Part shown: positions 40,201 through 47,700 of the stretch, in pieces
How positions within the stretch are numbered: position 1 is the first letter of the stretch
Layout of the letters: each line of letters opens with the position of its first letter
DNA from: Moritella sp. 5
GTDB taxonomy: Bacteria; Pseudomonadota; Gammaproteobacteria; Enterobacterales; Moritellaceae
Reading direction: 5' to 3'
Assembly: GCF_018219455.1 (NCBI RefSeq)
Contig: NZ_CP056122.1
Coordinates: 4,210,065 to 4,274,064, forward strand
DNA length: 64,000 nucleotides
Position numbers and translations under genes: made by a program
The notes under the pieces: generated by a model
What the model was told of the DNA's origin: nothing
Seen by the model: only the letters and a program-made list of their open reading frames with translations
Database searches by the model: none

Positions 40201-41979
40201 GACATCGGGGACATCAGTCGAATAACTACCCATCATTTGTTGATCGAGATAAACAGATTTAATGCTATTAGGACAAGGGACTTGCGCTGATAATGTTGAA
40301 TCAGTAAGCAATAAATCAACACCGCTATCTTCAAGCATAAAACTTAAACGCTCATTCGGATAAGCAGGATCCAAAGGCAAAAATGCGCCGCCAGCCTTAA
40401 GAACAGCAAGCATAGCAACTAACATCGTATTACCACGCTCAAACGCGACACCGACAGGCATGTCAGCGCTAACACCTTGCTCAATCAAATAATGGCTAAG
40501 TTGGTTCGCTTGATGCTCCAATGCTTGATAACTTAAACGTTCATCGCCATGCACGAGTGCGATTGCATTCGGTCGTAATTCAGCTTGCTTTTGAATAAGC
40601 GAAGGTAATGGTTGATATTCCCAATAGTGAGGCTGAGTTGCAAAACTATTTAAGGTGTCTCGTTCCTCATCATCAAATAATTCAATTTCAGCAAGTGTGA
40701 TGGTTTCAGGCAGGCAGAGTAAGTCAATCATTTTAAAATAGTGATGAGAGAATTGTTTCATGACATTTGCTGAATATAATTCTGTGGCGTAGACAAAACG
40801 ACAACTTAATTGCTCAGAAGATATCACATCTAATACGATTTCAAATGGCGTTTCACTGACTTCAAACTCTTCGAAGCGAATAAGTAATTCATCCGATGTT
40901 TGCGTTAACCCATCGCCATGACTACGGAAATTAAAAGCAACCTGAGCATTAACTTGATCCTCATTATTATCAAGAAGTTCAAGTGGTAAATGCTGGTATT
41001 TTTGAGCTTTATCTAAATTGTTCTTACATGAATCAATCCATTCTTCCGTCGTCATCAACGGAGAGAAAGCCGTATTTAATGCCATATTGTTGACATAGAA
41101 CCCTAACGAACGTCTATTAGCTGAGTTTCGATTGAAATTAGGGACACAAAGAGTCGGACTCCCCTCACCGCTCCAAGTATTCATTGTTAGCTGTAACCCA
41201 GCTAGTAGTAACGTAAACTTGCTACAACCTAGCTGTTTCGCTTTGCAAGAAACAGCGTCATTAAGCTCATAAGAAAACTCAGGGCAATAATGTGACGCAG
41301 TATATGTATCTTGCTGTAGCTCATTCAAACGTGGCAGTGTTAAACGTGCAGAATCATAGTTCACACTTTTATGAAGATCAGCTAATTCACTTTGAGCATC
41401 AGAACTTACTAACCAATCTCGTTGCTCCTGAGCATAGCTGAAATAATTCTGACTTTTTCTTACTTTAAGCTGCTTATCAGAGAGACCCGAGATAATCTGC
41501 TTGATTACTAATTGTAATGACCAAGCATCAACTAAAATATGATGCCCAGATATAAGCAAAGCATGTTTGTTCTCGGCCACTTTATATAAACAGCATCGAA
41601 TCAAAGGTCCAGACTCTAAATCAAAGCGTTCAAGCCATAATTTACGGGCAAGACATTGAGCTTCCGACACCGCTTCTGAATGATGTTCTAAATTAATAAA
41701 AGCTAATTTTTGATAGATGTAAGGTACTGAGCGCTGGCAAGGAATACCATCTACTTCAGTAAACTGAGCTCGTAATATCTCTTGCTGCTGCCGGACCGTT
41801 TCAATAGTAGATTCAAGTTTGATTACATCTAACTCACCATCAATCCATAATAAACCGCCGAGGTTATACGCTTTACTCTGTGGATTTAACTGTTGAAATA
41901 ACCATAACCGTTGCTGTGAAAAGGAAAGTCCAGTCCAATCTGATGGTTCATTACTATTTACACAATCTACTATTGACAT
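31201..41979 (-). CDS. Non-ribosomal peptide synthetase, modules 1-3
   Basis: About 3592 residues. Rough order: C1 20-445 (HHILVDAWS), A1 465-960, T1 975-1050 (LGGDSILAL), E1 1060-1480 (HHLAVDAYSWRVL); C2 1490-1930 (WPLSSLQQGLLFHGEL, HHVLMDGWS, the type that follows an E domain), A2 1945-2440, T2 2455-2530 (LGGHSLLAM); C3 2545-2975 (QHHIISDGIST), A3 2995-3465, T3 3500-3570 (LGGHSLLATRV). A3 reads D-V-W-H-I-S-L-I-D, the serine code. A1 and A2 share an unusual code. A condensation domain before the first A domain suggests an acyl starter. The ATG at 41979 has AGGGA six bases upstream; a TTG at 42000 is unlikely. Confidence 0.95.
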   Translation of the reverse strand: MSIVDCVNSNEPSDWTGLSFSQQRLWLFQQLNPQSKAYNLGGLLWIDGELDVIKLESTIETVRQQQEILRAQFTEVDGIPCQRSVPYIYQKLAFINLEHHSEAVSEAQCLARKLWLERFDLESGPLIRCCLYKVAENKHALLISGHHILVDAWSLQLVIKQIISGLSDKQLKVRKSQNYFSYAQEQRDWLVSSDAQSELADLHKSVNYDSARLTLPRLNELQQDTYTASHYCPEFSYELNDAVSCKAKQLGCSKFTLLLAGLQLTMNTWSGEGSPTLCVPNFNRNSANRRSLGFYVNNMALNTAFSPLMTTEEWIDSCKNNLDKAQKYQHLPLELLDNNEDQVNAQVAFNFRSHGDGLTQTSDELLIRFEEFEVSETPFEIVLDVISSEQLSCRFVYATELYSANVMKQFSHHYFKMIDLLCLPETITLAEIELFDDEERDTLNSFATQPHYWEYQPLPSLIQKQAELRPNAIALVHGDERLSYQALEHQANQLSHYLIEQGVSADMPVGVAFERGNTMLVAMLAVLKAGGAFLPLDPAYPNERLSFMLEDSGVDLLLTDSTLSAQVPCPNSIKSVYLDQQMMGSYSTDVPDVEYHQQQLAYLIYTSGSTGKPKGVALTHAGLSMHVQTIGERYGMTPDDVELHFASISFDGAVERWAVPLAFGSRLVIRDQALWSAEKTCDVLVQEGVTIACFPPSYVGPLLDWISYSKPNLKVRSWTLGGEAFTRETYDRLQQVLKPQRIINGYGPTETVVTPMIWEAYAETELSSAYAPIGTAVGERRLYILDPQLNRVPLGMSGELYIGAEVGLARGYHGRADLTAERFLPDPYGAAGERMYRTGDLVRWRDDGVMEYLGRIDQQIKIRGFRVELGEIESKLQLLSGAEHCAVVAHEAPGGKRLVGYLQQTDKAQITEFNEDVLLQRLAVELPDYMVPATLVVLIKLPLTPAGKVDRQNLLAPNWNELDDASYIAPEGETEALLSQLWKTLLGVELVGRESNFFALGGDSILALQLVSHVRQAGLLLTPKDIFDKPILTDMACCILVSNDIPADQSELQGSAKVNAVQQRFLTHYGSVNCNQYLHFELNEQLVPSLLKKAVYALIQHHDSLRLCFKQTEDGWDCDHLSIDQASFVFQERQLDNNIGEYVNDLQEALNIEKGRLLGALYLADDVNPQFILTIHHLAVDAYSWRVLLEDLMHAYQQLALKDNIQLVNKTHSLNDWASALSNRSVSAKALSYWQAQDNIESLFELGDDSGISTSQWTVENKTLAHWTLQAKTYARLNLEELLLLIMVESLFAFTERDLVRLHRESHGRFGDEYGLDLSRSVGWFTSLYPQVFKGHIDFETRLKQTKEQLRKVELGGLDYSASIQQGLMTSRDSIDVLFNFLGKVSSHEHDALKLKESGLWRAIDCQADAAIVLNAQLTHNGLALNFEFDNTAFTTDQRNDFIALFQQQCVIVVSHFDANKPLLTPSDVALSGLDQASLDLISDIPEDIWPLSSLQQGLLFHGELATGNSSYINQLALPMHALEPSKLMDAWALLMQRHPILRASVLNNKGTDFMAIWPLRDLPFVEVDLRFEVDITTSIKQLRERLITQGFELNQGPLWRIDLLRIAEHDYICILTLHHVLMDGWSTGILFSELLGLYAGDNFSRSADSFDQYLMWLNQSDTDAASTFWQQYLSDIESPTQLTVSYGDSDYSKETAEDGFQRYNLDFTALQTSLFESQLKSQGLTLNTLMQGAWALTLGILSRQNNPVFGNTVSGRPTELLGSDAMVGLFINTLPMTVAIEPNALVLDWLHKLQREGGAQREFSYSSLAQIQQDSGWAGESLFDTLVVFENYPLDEALFKQNKSGLQLGEPDSYEFTHYPLTLAILPGECLRIVFAYDQTKFSASQIENIAELMALHLNDLVSNPQQMLASLTSVSESTLVQLNRFLTQPHSWNYEALPLLIQKQAQLRPDAIALVHGNERLSYRMLEVQANQLSHYLIGKGVGADVPVGVAFERGNCMLVAMLAVLKSGGAFLPLDPSYPSERLNYMLADSGVKLLLTHSLLAEIIVGPKGIKHVYLDQQLMTDYPTDAPSVDYHPQQLAYLIYTSGSTGRPKGVALTQAGLSMHVQTIGERYGMTPDDVELHFASISFDGAVERWAVPLAFGSRLVIRDQALWSAEKTCQVLEQEGVTIACFPPSYVGPLLDWVAYNKPALTVRSWTLGGEAFTRETYERLQQVLHPQRVINGYGPTETVVTPMIWEAYAETELKSAYAPIGTAVGERRLYILNNELNRLPVGVPGELYIGAEVGLARGYHGRADLTAERFLPDPYGIAGERMYRTGDLVRWRGDGVMEYLGRVDQQIKIRGFRIELGEIESKLQQLSRVEHCAVVAHDAPGGKRLVGYLQQSEGSLGSLDEAMLLRSLAEVLPDYMVPAKIVVLNKLPLTPAGKIDRQNLFAPNWTQLNDTEFKAPEGDVEELLSQVWQRLLGVERVGRDSNFFALGGHSLLAMRLVGELDQKYQLALPLQAIFDSPVLADMAFKCVVKHSSKDMIVAVDREQSILASAAQRRLWFMHQLEPTSAAFHMPLALEFKGELNIPLLQQALNRLLMRHEVLRTHFIHEQGEVLQSINPHAELVLTLGDMDRAQATVNFAELLALPFDLESDLLVRAKLVRLAENHYQFLLVQHHIISDGISTQLLLNELSDDYALMLDSEKSVLEASALQYADFSHWQKDWLLSEKVESQLTWWKEALVADIEPLNLYPESHSSELYSQGERYHFELSSHQVNAIQSLASEQNTTTFNVLLTLWQLLLHKYTQQDEIRIGVPVSGRSQNQTQAMQGCFINSIVIPARFSDELSFSTLLEQVSTFSSGALQNQDLPFEMLVAEIGPKGNLQQHPLYQSSFNLQRIDKSFLQNWTGLDVTTFDPGAGGAQLDLSMDMQQFDDGSWAGFFNYAVDLFSANYIARLHGHWQHLLVQVTATPSIAVSQLTLITESEQVAISQMNTTQYDWGGFKPLAVTIHEQALLTPDAIAVSMGEQQISYAQFEQRVNQLAHYLQAKRVGPEVRVAIGLPRSVNLVIGIHAITRAGGAYVPLDPSYPSERLSYILQSADVGLLLTDVETQGLWSEQDTLEVITLDNLDLAAYAKQPPSVAWHPDQALYVIYTSGSTGLPKGVVNTQGALQNRLNWKQQYYALQASDCVLQKTPFSFDVSVWEFFWPLMFGARLAIAPPDAHRTPWQLQETMVNEGVTTVHFVPSMLQAFIHDAALSECRQLRQIICSGEALPVGLSSTVLTQAPHIALHNLYGPTEAAIDVSYWQCQIDSEQRVPIGFAIANTELHVLDERLYPVPISVPGELYLAGHGLAREYMNRADLTADRFVPNPFGQAGSRMYRTGDQVVRRADGALEYLGRLDHQVKIRGLRIELEEIESLLVKNSIISDAAVVVHNAPAGDQLIAYLVCAQLDNSVELSVKKYLAEHLPDYMVPSLFIGIEHMPLSPNGKRDRKALPTPVLQNKGYHAPETELEIWLAASWSRLLELETVSLDDNFFVLGGHSLLATRVIAAAREELSIEINLRDFFNASDLRALAELLEPEFVLNHQQEHLELDEMAMLLDELEAL
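38906..40639 (-). repeat. Near-identical A-T block, module 1 copy
   Basis: Partner of 28002-29735, covering the A domain and the start of the T domain of module 1. The A2 domain of the same protein (about 34600-36170) is similar in protein but clearly different in DNA, so the identity of these two is recent or maintained. Confidence 0.9.
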
Positions 41980-42012
41980 AATCTGTCCCTGATCTAACAA
42001 TTAATTCTATAA

Positions 42013-42216
42013 TTATTCTGCTAACGCATCGCGTAAGTCTTTCGGACGTAAATCTGTCCACTCTTTATTAATATGCGCGAGACAAGTTTCTTTATTACCT
42101 TGTACACCCATCTCTTCCCATCCTTCGGGTATATCACGGTAGTTAGGCCAAATGCTGTATTGTTCCTGCGTATTTTTAACAACAAAAAAAACAGTGTCCT
42201 GATGATCTATACTCAT
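42013..42216 (-). CDS. MbtH-like protein
   Basis: A 67-residue NRPS accessory protein. The three conserved tryptophans are present in order: YSIWPNYRDIPEGWEEMGVQG and then EWTDLRPKDL. MbtH proteins bind A domains and are often needed for their folding or activity. It lies between the exporter gene (30-base gap) and the first NRPS gene (about 33 bases), as expected for a co-expressed partner. Confidence 0.95.
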   Translation of the reverse strand: MSIDHQDTVFFVVKNTQEQYSIWPNYRDIPEGWEEMGVQGNKETCLAHINKEWTDLRPKDLRDALAE

Positions 42217-42245
42217 ACGATTCCCTTATTTATCCCGATAGAGAT

Positions 42246-43901
42246 CTAACTAATGACTTGCTCAACAATCTGCTGAGCTTGATCCAACTCTCGATCATCT
42301 ATTTCAATTAATTGACCGTTATCCATTTTGATAACTCGGTCTGCAATATTGAAATAACGATCATCATGTGTAATTGCAATAATTGTCTTACCTCGCTGTT
42401 TTAATAACGGTAAGATAGTTTGATAGAAAAAATGTCTAAAACGAGGGTCTTGATCCGCAGCCCATTCATCGAGCAATAAACAATCTCGTTGCTCAAGTAC
42501 AGCCATCAATAAAGCCAAGCGTTTTCGTTGCCCCTGAGAGTAACGAACATCACTAAGTTTGCCGTCCTCATAACTGACTTTATGTTGCATTTCCAACATA
42601 TTCATCCAATATTCAACTCGCTGGGGTTCAACGTTATTTCCTTCCGCATCAAGCAATTGATGGAAGAGATGAAAGTCAGTAAAGACCGCTGAAAATAATG
42701 TTCTATATTCATGCCAGGACGCAATGCTGACAGGCTGACCATCAATAATCACCTCACCTTTCTGCGGCCTATATAATCCTGTAAGTAGACGTGCAAATGT
42801 AGATTTACCGCTACCATTACCACCAATAATAAATATCAGTTGTCCTTGTTCAATCGTGAGATTTAATGGCCCTACAGAAAAAGCAGACTCATCCGTCTCC
42901 GATTGGTAAGTATATTCAACGCCCATAAATTGAAGCTGTTTAAAACCACTATAGGTATTACGTGATTCAGTGGCGAGATTGTCAGTATTAAGCGCTAATC
43001 TAGTTAATTTGTTCATCGATACATTTGCCGCGATCAATGCAGGTAAAGCGGCTACAGCAGACATTAAAGGCGAGCGCATGAACAAGATAACTAATGCAAA
43101 GGTTGAAGCAACTTCTAAGCTTGCCCAGTTCAAACCAACGGCGAGATAATAATTTAAACCGATCAATGCAAGTATCACGGTATTAGCAAGATTGCCCGCG
43201 AAGCCATTATGTATATCGGCTTTCGTGACTTGCTCGCAGTAAGCCTTAGCGTGCACATCAAACTCTTCATGAAAGAAACGCTGTGCACGCTTCGGGTTAA
43301 GCGCTAGCTCTTTTCGACCATCAATCATGGCTTGGTAATCCGCAAATAATTCATCATCATACTCACGAACTTGCTGTACATAATGACTGATCTTATACAC
43401 CAACCAATAACCAATCAGCGCAGTCATGGATAACATAGCTAAACTAACCAAGAATAATGATGTCGAAAGAAATCCTAAATAAATCATCGCAAAGATAGCA
43501 AGCACAGCACCATAAACTAACTCTGGCAAGTGTACGAATGCGATCGTAATATTTCGAATATCCGTATTTAAAGACGCTAAAATGGATGAACCACCAATTT
43601 TTTCTAGTTGTTCAATATCAGTATTTAATAATTGCTGAACCAATTCATAACGTTTTTTATAGACAAAACGATGCCCTAAAATATGCAATGATACTTGTGC
43701 GGCCGTTGAAATCAGTAATAAACAAATTAGTAACATACCGAATTGCACAAGTAGCGTTACCAACTCACCGTCAGGGTTTAACAAGTGATGTTGAATAAAC
43801 ACAATCACACCGACGCTAAGTCCTGCACTACATAAACTCAACAGCATTACCGCAGACAATACCGAACCTTGTTTTGCCCCCAGCATCATGAGTAATTTCA
43901 T
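42246..43901 (-). CDS. Cyclic peptide/siderophore export ABC transporter, PvdE-type
   Basis: A 551-residue half transporter with a six-helix membrane domain (about 1-310) fused to an ATPase (about 330-545). Walker A is GGNGSGKST, the signature is the family's unusual YSQGQRKRL, and Walker B runs CLLLDEWAADQDPRFRHFF, all as in PvdE/SyrD-type exporters. These move peptide siderophores or precursors from the cytoplasm to the periplasm. First gene of the exporter - mbtH - NRPS operon, with a Fur-like site about 25 bases before the start codon. Confidence 0.92.
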   Translation of the reverse strand: MKLLMMLGAKQGSVLSAVMLLSLCSAGLSVGVIVFIQHHLLNPDGELVTLLVQFGMLLICLLLISTAAQVSLHILGHRFVYKKRYELVQQLLNTDIEQLEKIGGSSILASLNTDIRNITIAFVHLPELVYGAVLAIFAMIYLGFLSTSLFLVSLAMLSMTALIGYWLVYKISHYVQQVREYDDELFADYQAMIDGRKELALNPKRAQRFFHEEFDVHAKAYCEQVTKADIHNGFAGNLANTVILALIGLNYYLAVGLNWASLEVASTFALVILFMRSPLMSAVAALPALIAANVSMNKLTRLALNTDNLATESRNTYSGFKQLQFMGVEYTYQSETDESAFSVGPLNLTIEQGQLIFIIGGNGSGKSTFARLLTGLYRPQKGEVIIDGQPVSIASWHEYRTLFSAVFTDFHLFHQLLDAEGNNVEPQRVEYWMNMLEMQHKVSYEDGKLSDVRYSQGQRKRLALLMAVLEQRDCLLLDEWAADQDPRFRHFFYQTILPLLKQRGKTIIAITHDDRYFNIADRVIKMDNGQLIEIDDRELDQAQQIVEQVIS

Positions 43902-43921
43902 AAAACATCCTTGCCATTAAA

Positions 43922-43940
43922 CTAAATGATAATCACCTTT
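43922..43940 (-). promoter_or_regulatory. Fur-box-like site upstream of the exporter/NRPS operon
   Basis: AATGATAATCA (43925-43935) matches the central 11 bases of the Fur consensus exactly; the flanks match poorly (about 12 of 19 overall). It lies in the 85-base gap between the FhuB-type gene and the exporter, where an operon promoter is expected. Confidence 0.55.
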
Positions 43941-43986
43941 ATTTCTATTCAAGGTGAAGCATAATTAAAGTACTAAATGCACGCTT

Positions 43987-45963
43987 TTATAAACGTCGCA
44001 GTCCCCACATAAGGTATAAACCGCCTATGATAGAAGCCATCAGACCTGCTGGTATCTCTTGTGGATAGAGTAATTGACGCCCAAGCCAATCCGCTAACAA
44101 CATTAAGATCATACCAAACATACCAGCACTCAGAATATGCGAGCGGGCATTGTTAAAACCAAACAAACGTGCAATATGTGGTGCCATTAAACCGACAAAA
44201 CTTAATGGGCCAACAACCAAGGTGGCAATCACTGTCAGCACTGCTACCAGTGTTAATAATATCAGTCGAGCACGATTAACATTGATACCTAAAGCTGCTG
44301 ATTGCTCAGTACCAAGCGGTAAAACATCGAGCCATCGACTACAACTCAACGCAGTTATAGTAAGTACGACAGCAAAAACAACAATCATGACTAACGAATC
44401 CGCATCTACGTAATATGTGGACCCAGATAGCCAAGCAAGTACCTGATAACTGCGAGGGTCACCCCCAGCCAAAATAAAACTTTGAACGCCATCCATTAAT
44501 GCTGTTATCGCCACGCCTGTGAGTAATAAACGTTCTGGCTGAAATCCACTGCGTCGGTTAAGTAAAATTAGCAATCCTAAGGTCAACATCGCACCGACGA
44601 GACCACCGAAATAAAGCCCTAGTTTAGTTGCGCCAAATCCAGAAAAAATGGCAATAATAAGGCCGAGTGCAGCACCAGAACTGACCCCCATAATTTCGGG
44701 GCTTGCCATTGGATTACCACTTAAACGCTGAATAATTGTCCCAGCTACTGCAAGCATGAGCCCGCCGGTAGCCGCACCAACCAGTCTTGGTATTCGCCAC
44801 TCTAATAAGTCCCAATTATGCACACCAGTCAACCAAGTCCAGCCATCAATTTGTTGTCCAAATAAACTAAAAACAAACAACAAAACAAATGACAGGAAAA
44901 GTAATCCCAACATATGTTTCGCTGACAAATAACTTACGCAGGTACCACTTCTTGATAATAACCTTTGTGTTTGAGATTGAGATTTAAATTGTAATCGAGG
45001 TAAAAGCCATAATAATAAGGGAGCGCCTAAGATAGCTGTTGCGGCCCCCGTTGGGATAAGCATTGGCAGGATCCCAGGTAATTGTTGCAATAGCAGATCC
45101 GTGGCGCTTAATAATAATGCCCCAAGTATTGCAGACAATAGAATACGATGAGCAAAGCTTCTTACTCCTAACAAACGAACAAATGCAGGAGCCGCAAGGC
45201 CAATAAAACCAATAACACCAACTGTACTCACTACCCAAGCAGTTAATAAAACGGCTATCGTTAAAGTGATGATCCTTACTCTAGCTAATGACATACCTAA
45301 ACTACGTGCACTTTCATCTGATAGCTCAAGTAAACTGAGAGGTCGCACAAAACAAAATGCAATAATAGTGGCCACGAGTAATCGGGGTGCTAAAAAAATC
45401 GCATCATCCCAACTACTTTGAACAAGTGAACCAGCCCCCCAGATCATCAAACCTTTAAGCTCTTCTTGATTCATTAGTAACAATACTGTAGCGAAAGAGC
45501 CACAATATAGATTTACCACTAAACCAGAAACGATAACTATTGATGGCGATAATGCCCTACGCCAAGCCAGCGAAAATACCACAAGCATAGTAAATAGTCC
45601 GCCCAACGTAGCAACAGCGGACGGTGACCACAATAATAATTGAGGAGCAAATAATGTTGCGAGTAATAAAGCTAAATTAGCACCACTTGCTACTCCTAAT
45701 GTTGCAGGAGAAGCTAAAGGATTGCGTAAAACCTGCTGCATGAGAACACCAGCAACGGCTAAACCTGCACCTGCTAATAATGTCGTAACAAGACGTGGCC
45801 ACCAACTAAAATGCAGCAGCACACTTTGCACAGAGTTAGGATTGAAGTACCACAGGCTTTCAATGCTCTCACGCCAAGGGCCAATATTCATTAACTGCCA
45901 AGCAGATAGGAATATAACAAAACAGAGTAAGCTAGTTGTTAATCTAATAGGCGTTACAGTCAT
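43987..45963 (-). CDS. FhuB-type ferric siderophore ABC permease (fused double domain)
   Basis: A 658-residue inner-membrane permease made of two FecCD-type halves in tandem, as in FhuB. Each half has the conserved pattern: [20 protein letters not shown] with [12 protein letters not shown] in the first (about 75-110), and [20 protein letters not shown] with [12 protein letters not shown] in the second (about 405-440). It would form the channel for the ferric siderophore together with the two genes upstream. The ATG at 45963 follows GGAGAG and lies one base after the stop of the binding-protein gene. Confidence 0.93.
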   Translation of the reverse strand: MTVTPIRLTTSLLCFVIFLSAWQLMNIGPWRESIESLWYFNPNSVQSVLLHFSWWPRLVTTLLAGAGLAVAGVLMQQVLRNPLASPATLGVASGANLALLLATLFAPQLLLWSPSAVATLGGLFTMLVVFSLAWRRALSPSIVIVSGLVVNLYCGSFATVLLLMNQEELKGLMIWGAGSLVQSSWDDAIFLAPRLLVATIIAFCFVRPLSLLELSDESARSLGMSLARVRIITLTIAVLLTAWVVSTVGVIGFIGLAAPAFVRLLGVRSFAHRILLSAILGALLLSATDLLLQQLPGILPMLIPTGAATAILGAPLLLWLLPRLQFKSQSQTQRLLSRSGTCVSYLSAKHMLGLLFLSFVLLFVFSLFGQQIDGWTWLTGVHNWDLLEWRIPRLVGAATGGLMLAVAGTIIQRLSGNPMASPEIMGVSSGAALGLIIAIFSGFGATKLGLYFGGLVGAMLTLGLLILLNRRSGFQPERLLLTGVAITALMDGVQSFILAGGDPRSYQVLAWLSGSTYYVDADSLVMIVVFAVVLTITALSCSRWLDVLPLGTEQSAALGINVNRARLILLTLVAVLTVIATLVVGPLSFVGLMAPHIARLFGFNNARSHILSAGMFGMILMLLADWLGRQLLYPQEIPAGLMASIIGGLYLMWGLRRL

Positions 45964-45964
45964 C

Positions 45965-46840
45965 TTACTCTCCACTATTTTTAGCAACTAAATGAGAAGA
46001 CAGTGCACGCACAAATAAGTCCGCAAAACGCGTAGCCGATGATAATGCACCAAAACTCCATACGGCAGGCATTCTTAACACGGGATAGTTTGATTCTTTA
46101 CTCATAAATTGCCACAACTCATTATGCTCAAGCGCAGACTCAGTGCCAATTGGAAGAGGTTCAATAACAACAATTTGAGCGTCCATACCTACAAGTTCAT
46201 TAATGCCAACCAAAGAAAAACCCCATTGATTAGTTGTTCCTTGCCAAGCACTCTCAATCCCTAATTCATTTACCGCTGTTTTATATAAACTATTATCACC
46301 AAATACACGTAAGTGATTCGCATCCATAAATTGCACCATCAGTACAGGGGGTAAATCACTCGGAACTTGCTGCTTTAATGCTAATATCTCATTACGCTTT
46401 TGAAGAATAAAATGTTCAGCCTCTTTTTCAACACCAATATTCATCGCAAGCTCTCTAGTCATACTCTCCATTGCCTGCCAATTCACATTACCCTTTTTGT
46501 ATAAACCAATTTCAGTCACTTTTGTGATTTTTTGTAATTGCGGGGTCAATACGCTGAACATTGGCGAAATTAATATTTGAGTTGGAGCTAATTCTGCGAG
46601 TAGTTCTAAATTAGGCTGGGTGCGTAACCCTAGATCTAATACACCATTTGGTATTTTAGGTTCTTTAACCCAAGCGTTATAATCTTGTTTCTGAGCAATG
46701 CCTAAAGGAATGACACCTAAAGCAAGTAAGGTTTCGACGTGAGTCCAATCAATAGCAACAACTTTTAGGCTTCGAGACTCTTCAGCTGCATAACAAGTAA
46801 AGCTAGTAACTAACGCTAACATTAAAAAAATTGATTTCAT
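45965..46840 (-). CDS. FhuD/FecB-type siderophore-binding periplasmic protein
   Basis: A 291-residue periplasmic binding protein. A signal peptide ([18 protein letters not shown]) precedes the class III binding fold: [40 protein letters not shown], and a C-terminal [19 protein letters not shown]. The plan is that of FhuD, which hands ferric hydroxamates to FhuB. Its ATG overlaps the stop of the ATPase gene by one base, so the genes are translationally coupled. Confidence 0.88.
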   Translation of the reverse strand: MKSIFLMLALVTSFTCYAAEESRSLKVVAIDWTHVETLLALGVIPLGIAQKQDYNAWVKEPKIPNGVLDLGLRTQPNLELLAELAPTQILISPMFSVLTPQLQKITKVTEIGLYKKGNVNWQAMESMTRELAMNIGVEKEAEHFILQKRNEILALKQQVPSDLPPVLMVQFMDANHLRVFGDNSLYKTAVNELGIESAWQGTTNQWGFSLVGINELVGMDAQIVVIEPLPIGTESALEHNELWQFMSKESNYPVLRMPAVWSFGALSSATRFADLFVRALSSHLVAKNSGE

Positions 46841-47619
46841 TAATTACAAACCTTAGCGCAAGGCATTGCAACTGGATAACCGACTGAATGCTGCATAACA
46901 GCCATTGGAATGCCATAGATTTGCTCTAATGTTTCAGCTTCTAATAACTCATCAACGGAGCCATGTTTAAGCAGCTTCCCTGAATGCAATGCAATAATAT
47001 GATCACAGAAACGAGCAGCCATATTGATATCATGTAGAACAATAATGACACCTAGATTCAACTCTTGGCTCAGTTTACGAATTAAGGTCAAAACTTCGAT
47101 TTGATGTGCGATATCGAGTGCCGATAAAGGTTCATCCAGTAAAAGGTAACGGGTTTTTTGAGCCAATAACATAGCAAGCCAAACGCGTTGACGCTCACCA
47201 CCAGATAACGTATCGACCAAGCGATCTCGATAGATCAGCGTATCTGTCAGCTCCATTGCGTTCTCAATGCAATCTTTATCTGTATCTGATAAACGGCCTA
47301 ATAAACCATGCCAAGGGTAACGACCAAAACTAACAAGATCGTGACCACTAAGTGTATCGGTAGCAGGGAGGTGTTGTGGTAAATAAGCAATTTGACGAGC
47401 TAACTCTTTGTTAGACCACTTCACTAATGGTTTTTGATCTAATGTAACGAGACCATCTGTTGCGCTTTGTTGGTTTGCGAGAAGTTTAAGTAACGTTGAT
47501 TTTCCAGATCCATTATGCCCAACCAAGGCATAAACTTTACCTTGTTCGAACTCCATTGTTAAATCGGATAAAAGATTGCGTTCACTAATGTTAAAACTCA
47601 ATCGTTGTGCTTTAAGCAT
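46840..47619 (-). CDS. FhuC/FecE-type siderophore ABC transporter ATPase
   Basis: A 259-residue ATPase with Walker A GHNGSGKST, Q-loop region YLPQHLP, signature LSGGERQRV, Walker B YLLLDEPLSALD and switch LHDIN. It powers ferric siderophore uptake with the next two genes. The ATG at 47619 has AGGAAGTGA upstream and gives the usual FhuC start; the frame is open 18 codons further back. First gene of the uptake operon, right behind a strong Fur box. Confidence 0.94.
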   Translation of the reverse strand: MLKAQRLSFNISERNLLSDLTMEFEQGKVYALVGHNGSGKSTLLKLLANQQSATDGLVTLDQKPLVKWSNKELARQIAYLPQHLPATDTLSGHDLVSFGRYPWHGLLGRLSDTDKDCIENAMELTDTLIYRDRLVDTLSGGERQRVWLAMLLAQKTRYLLLDEPLSALDIAHQIEVLTLIRKLSQELNLGVIIVLHDINMAARFCDHIIALHSGKLLKHGSVDELLEAETLEQIYGIPMAVMQHSVGYPVAMPCAKVCN

Positions 47620-47679
47620 AAAAGTCACTTCCTGTAACAATAGATTAATAAGGTATATAGAGGGGAAAAACAATAATCT

Positions 47680-47700
47680 AAATGAGAATGATTGTCAATT
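47680..47700 (-). promoter_or_regulatory. Fur box upstream of the uptake operon
   Basis: Read on the minus strand the site is AATTGACAATCATTCTCATT, a very good match to natural Fur boxes of the GATAATCATTCTC type. It lies about 65 bases before the likely start codon of the ATPase gene. Confidence 0.85.
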
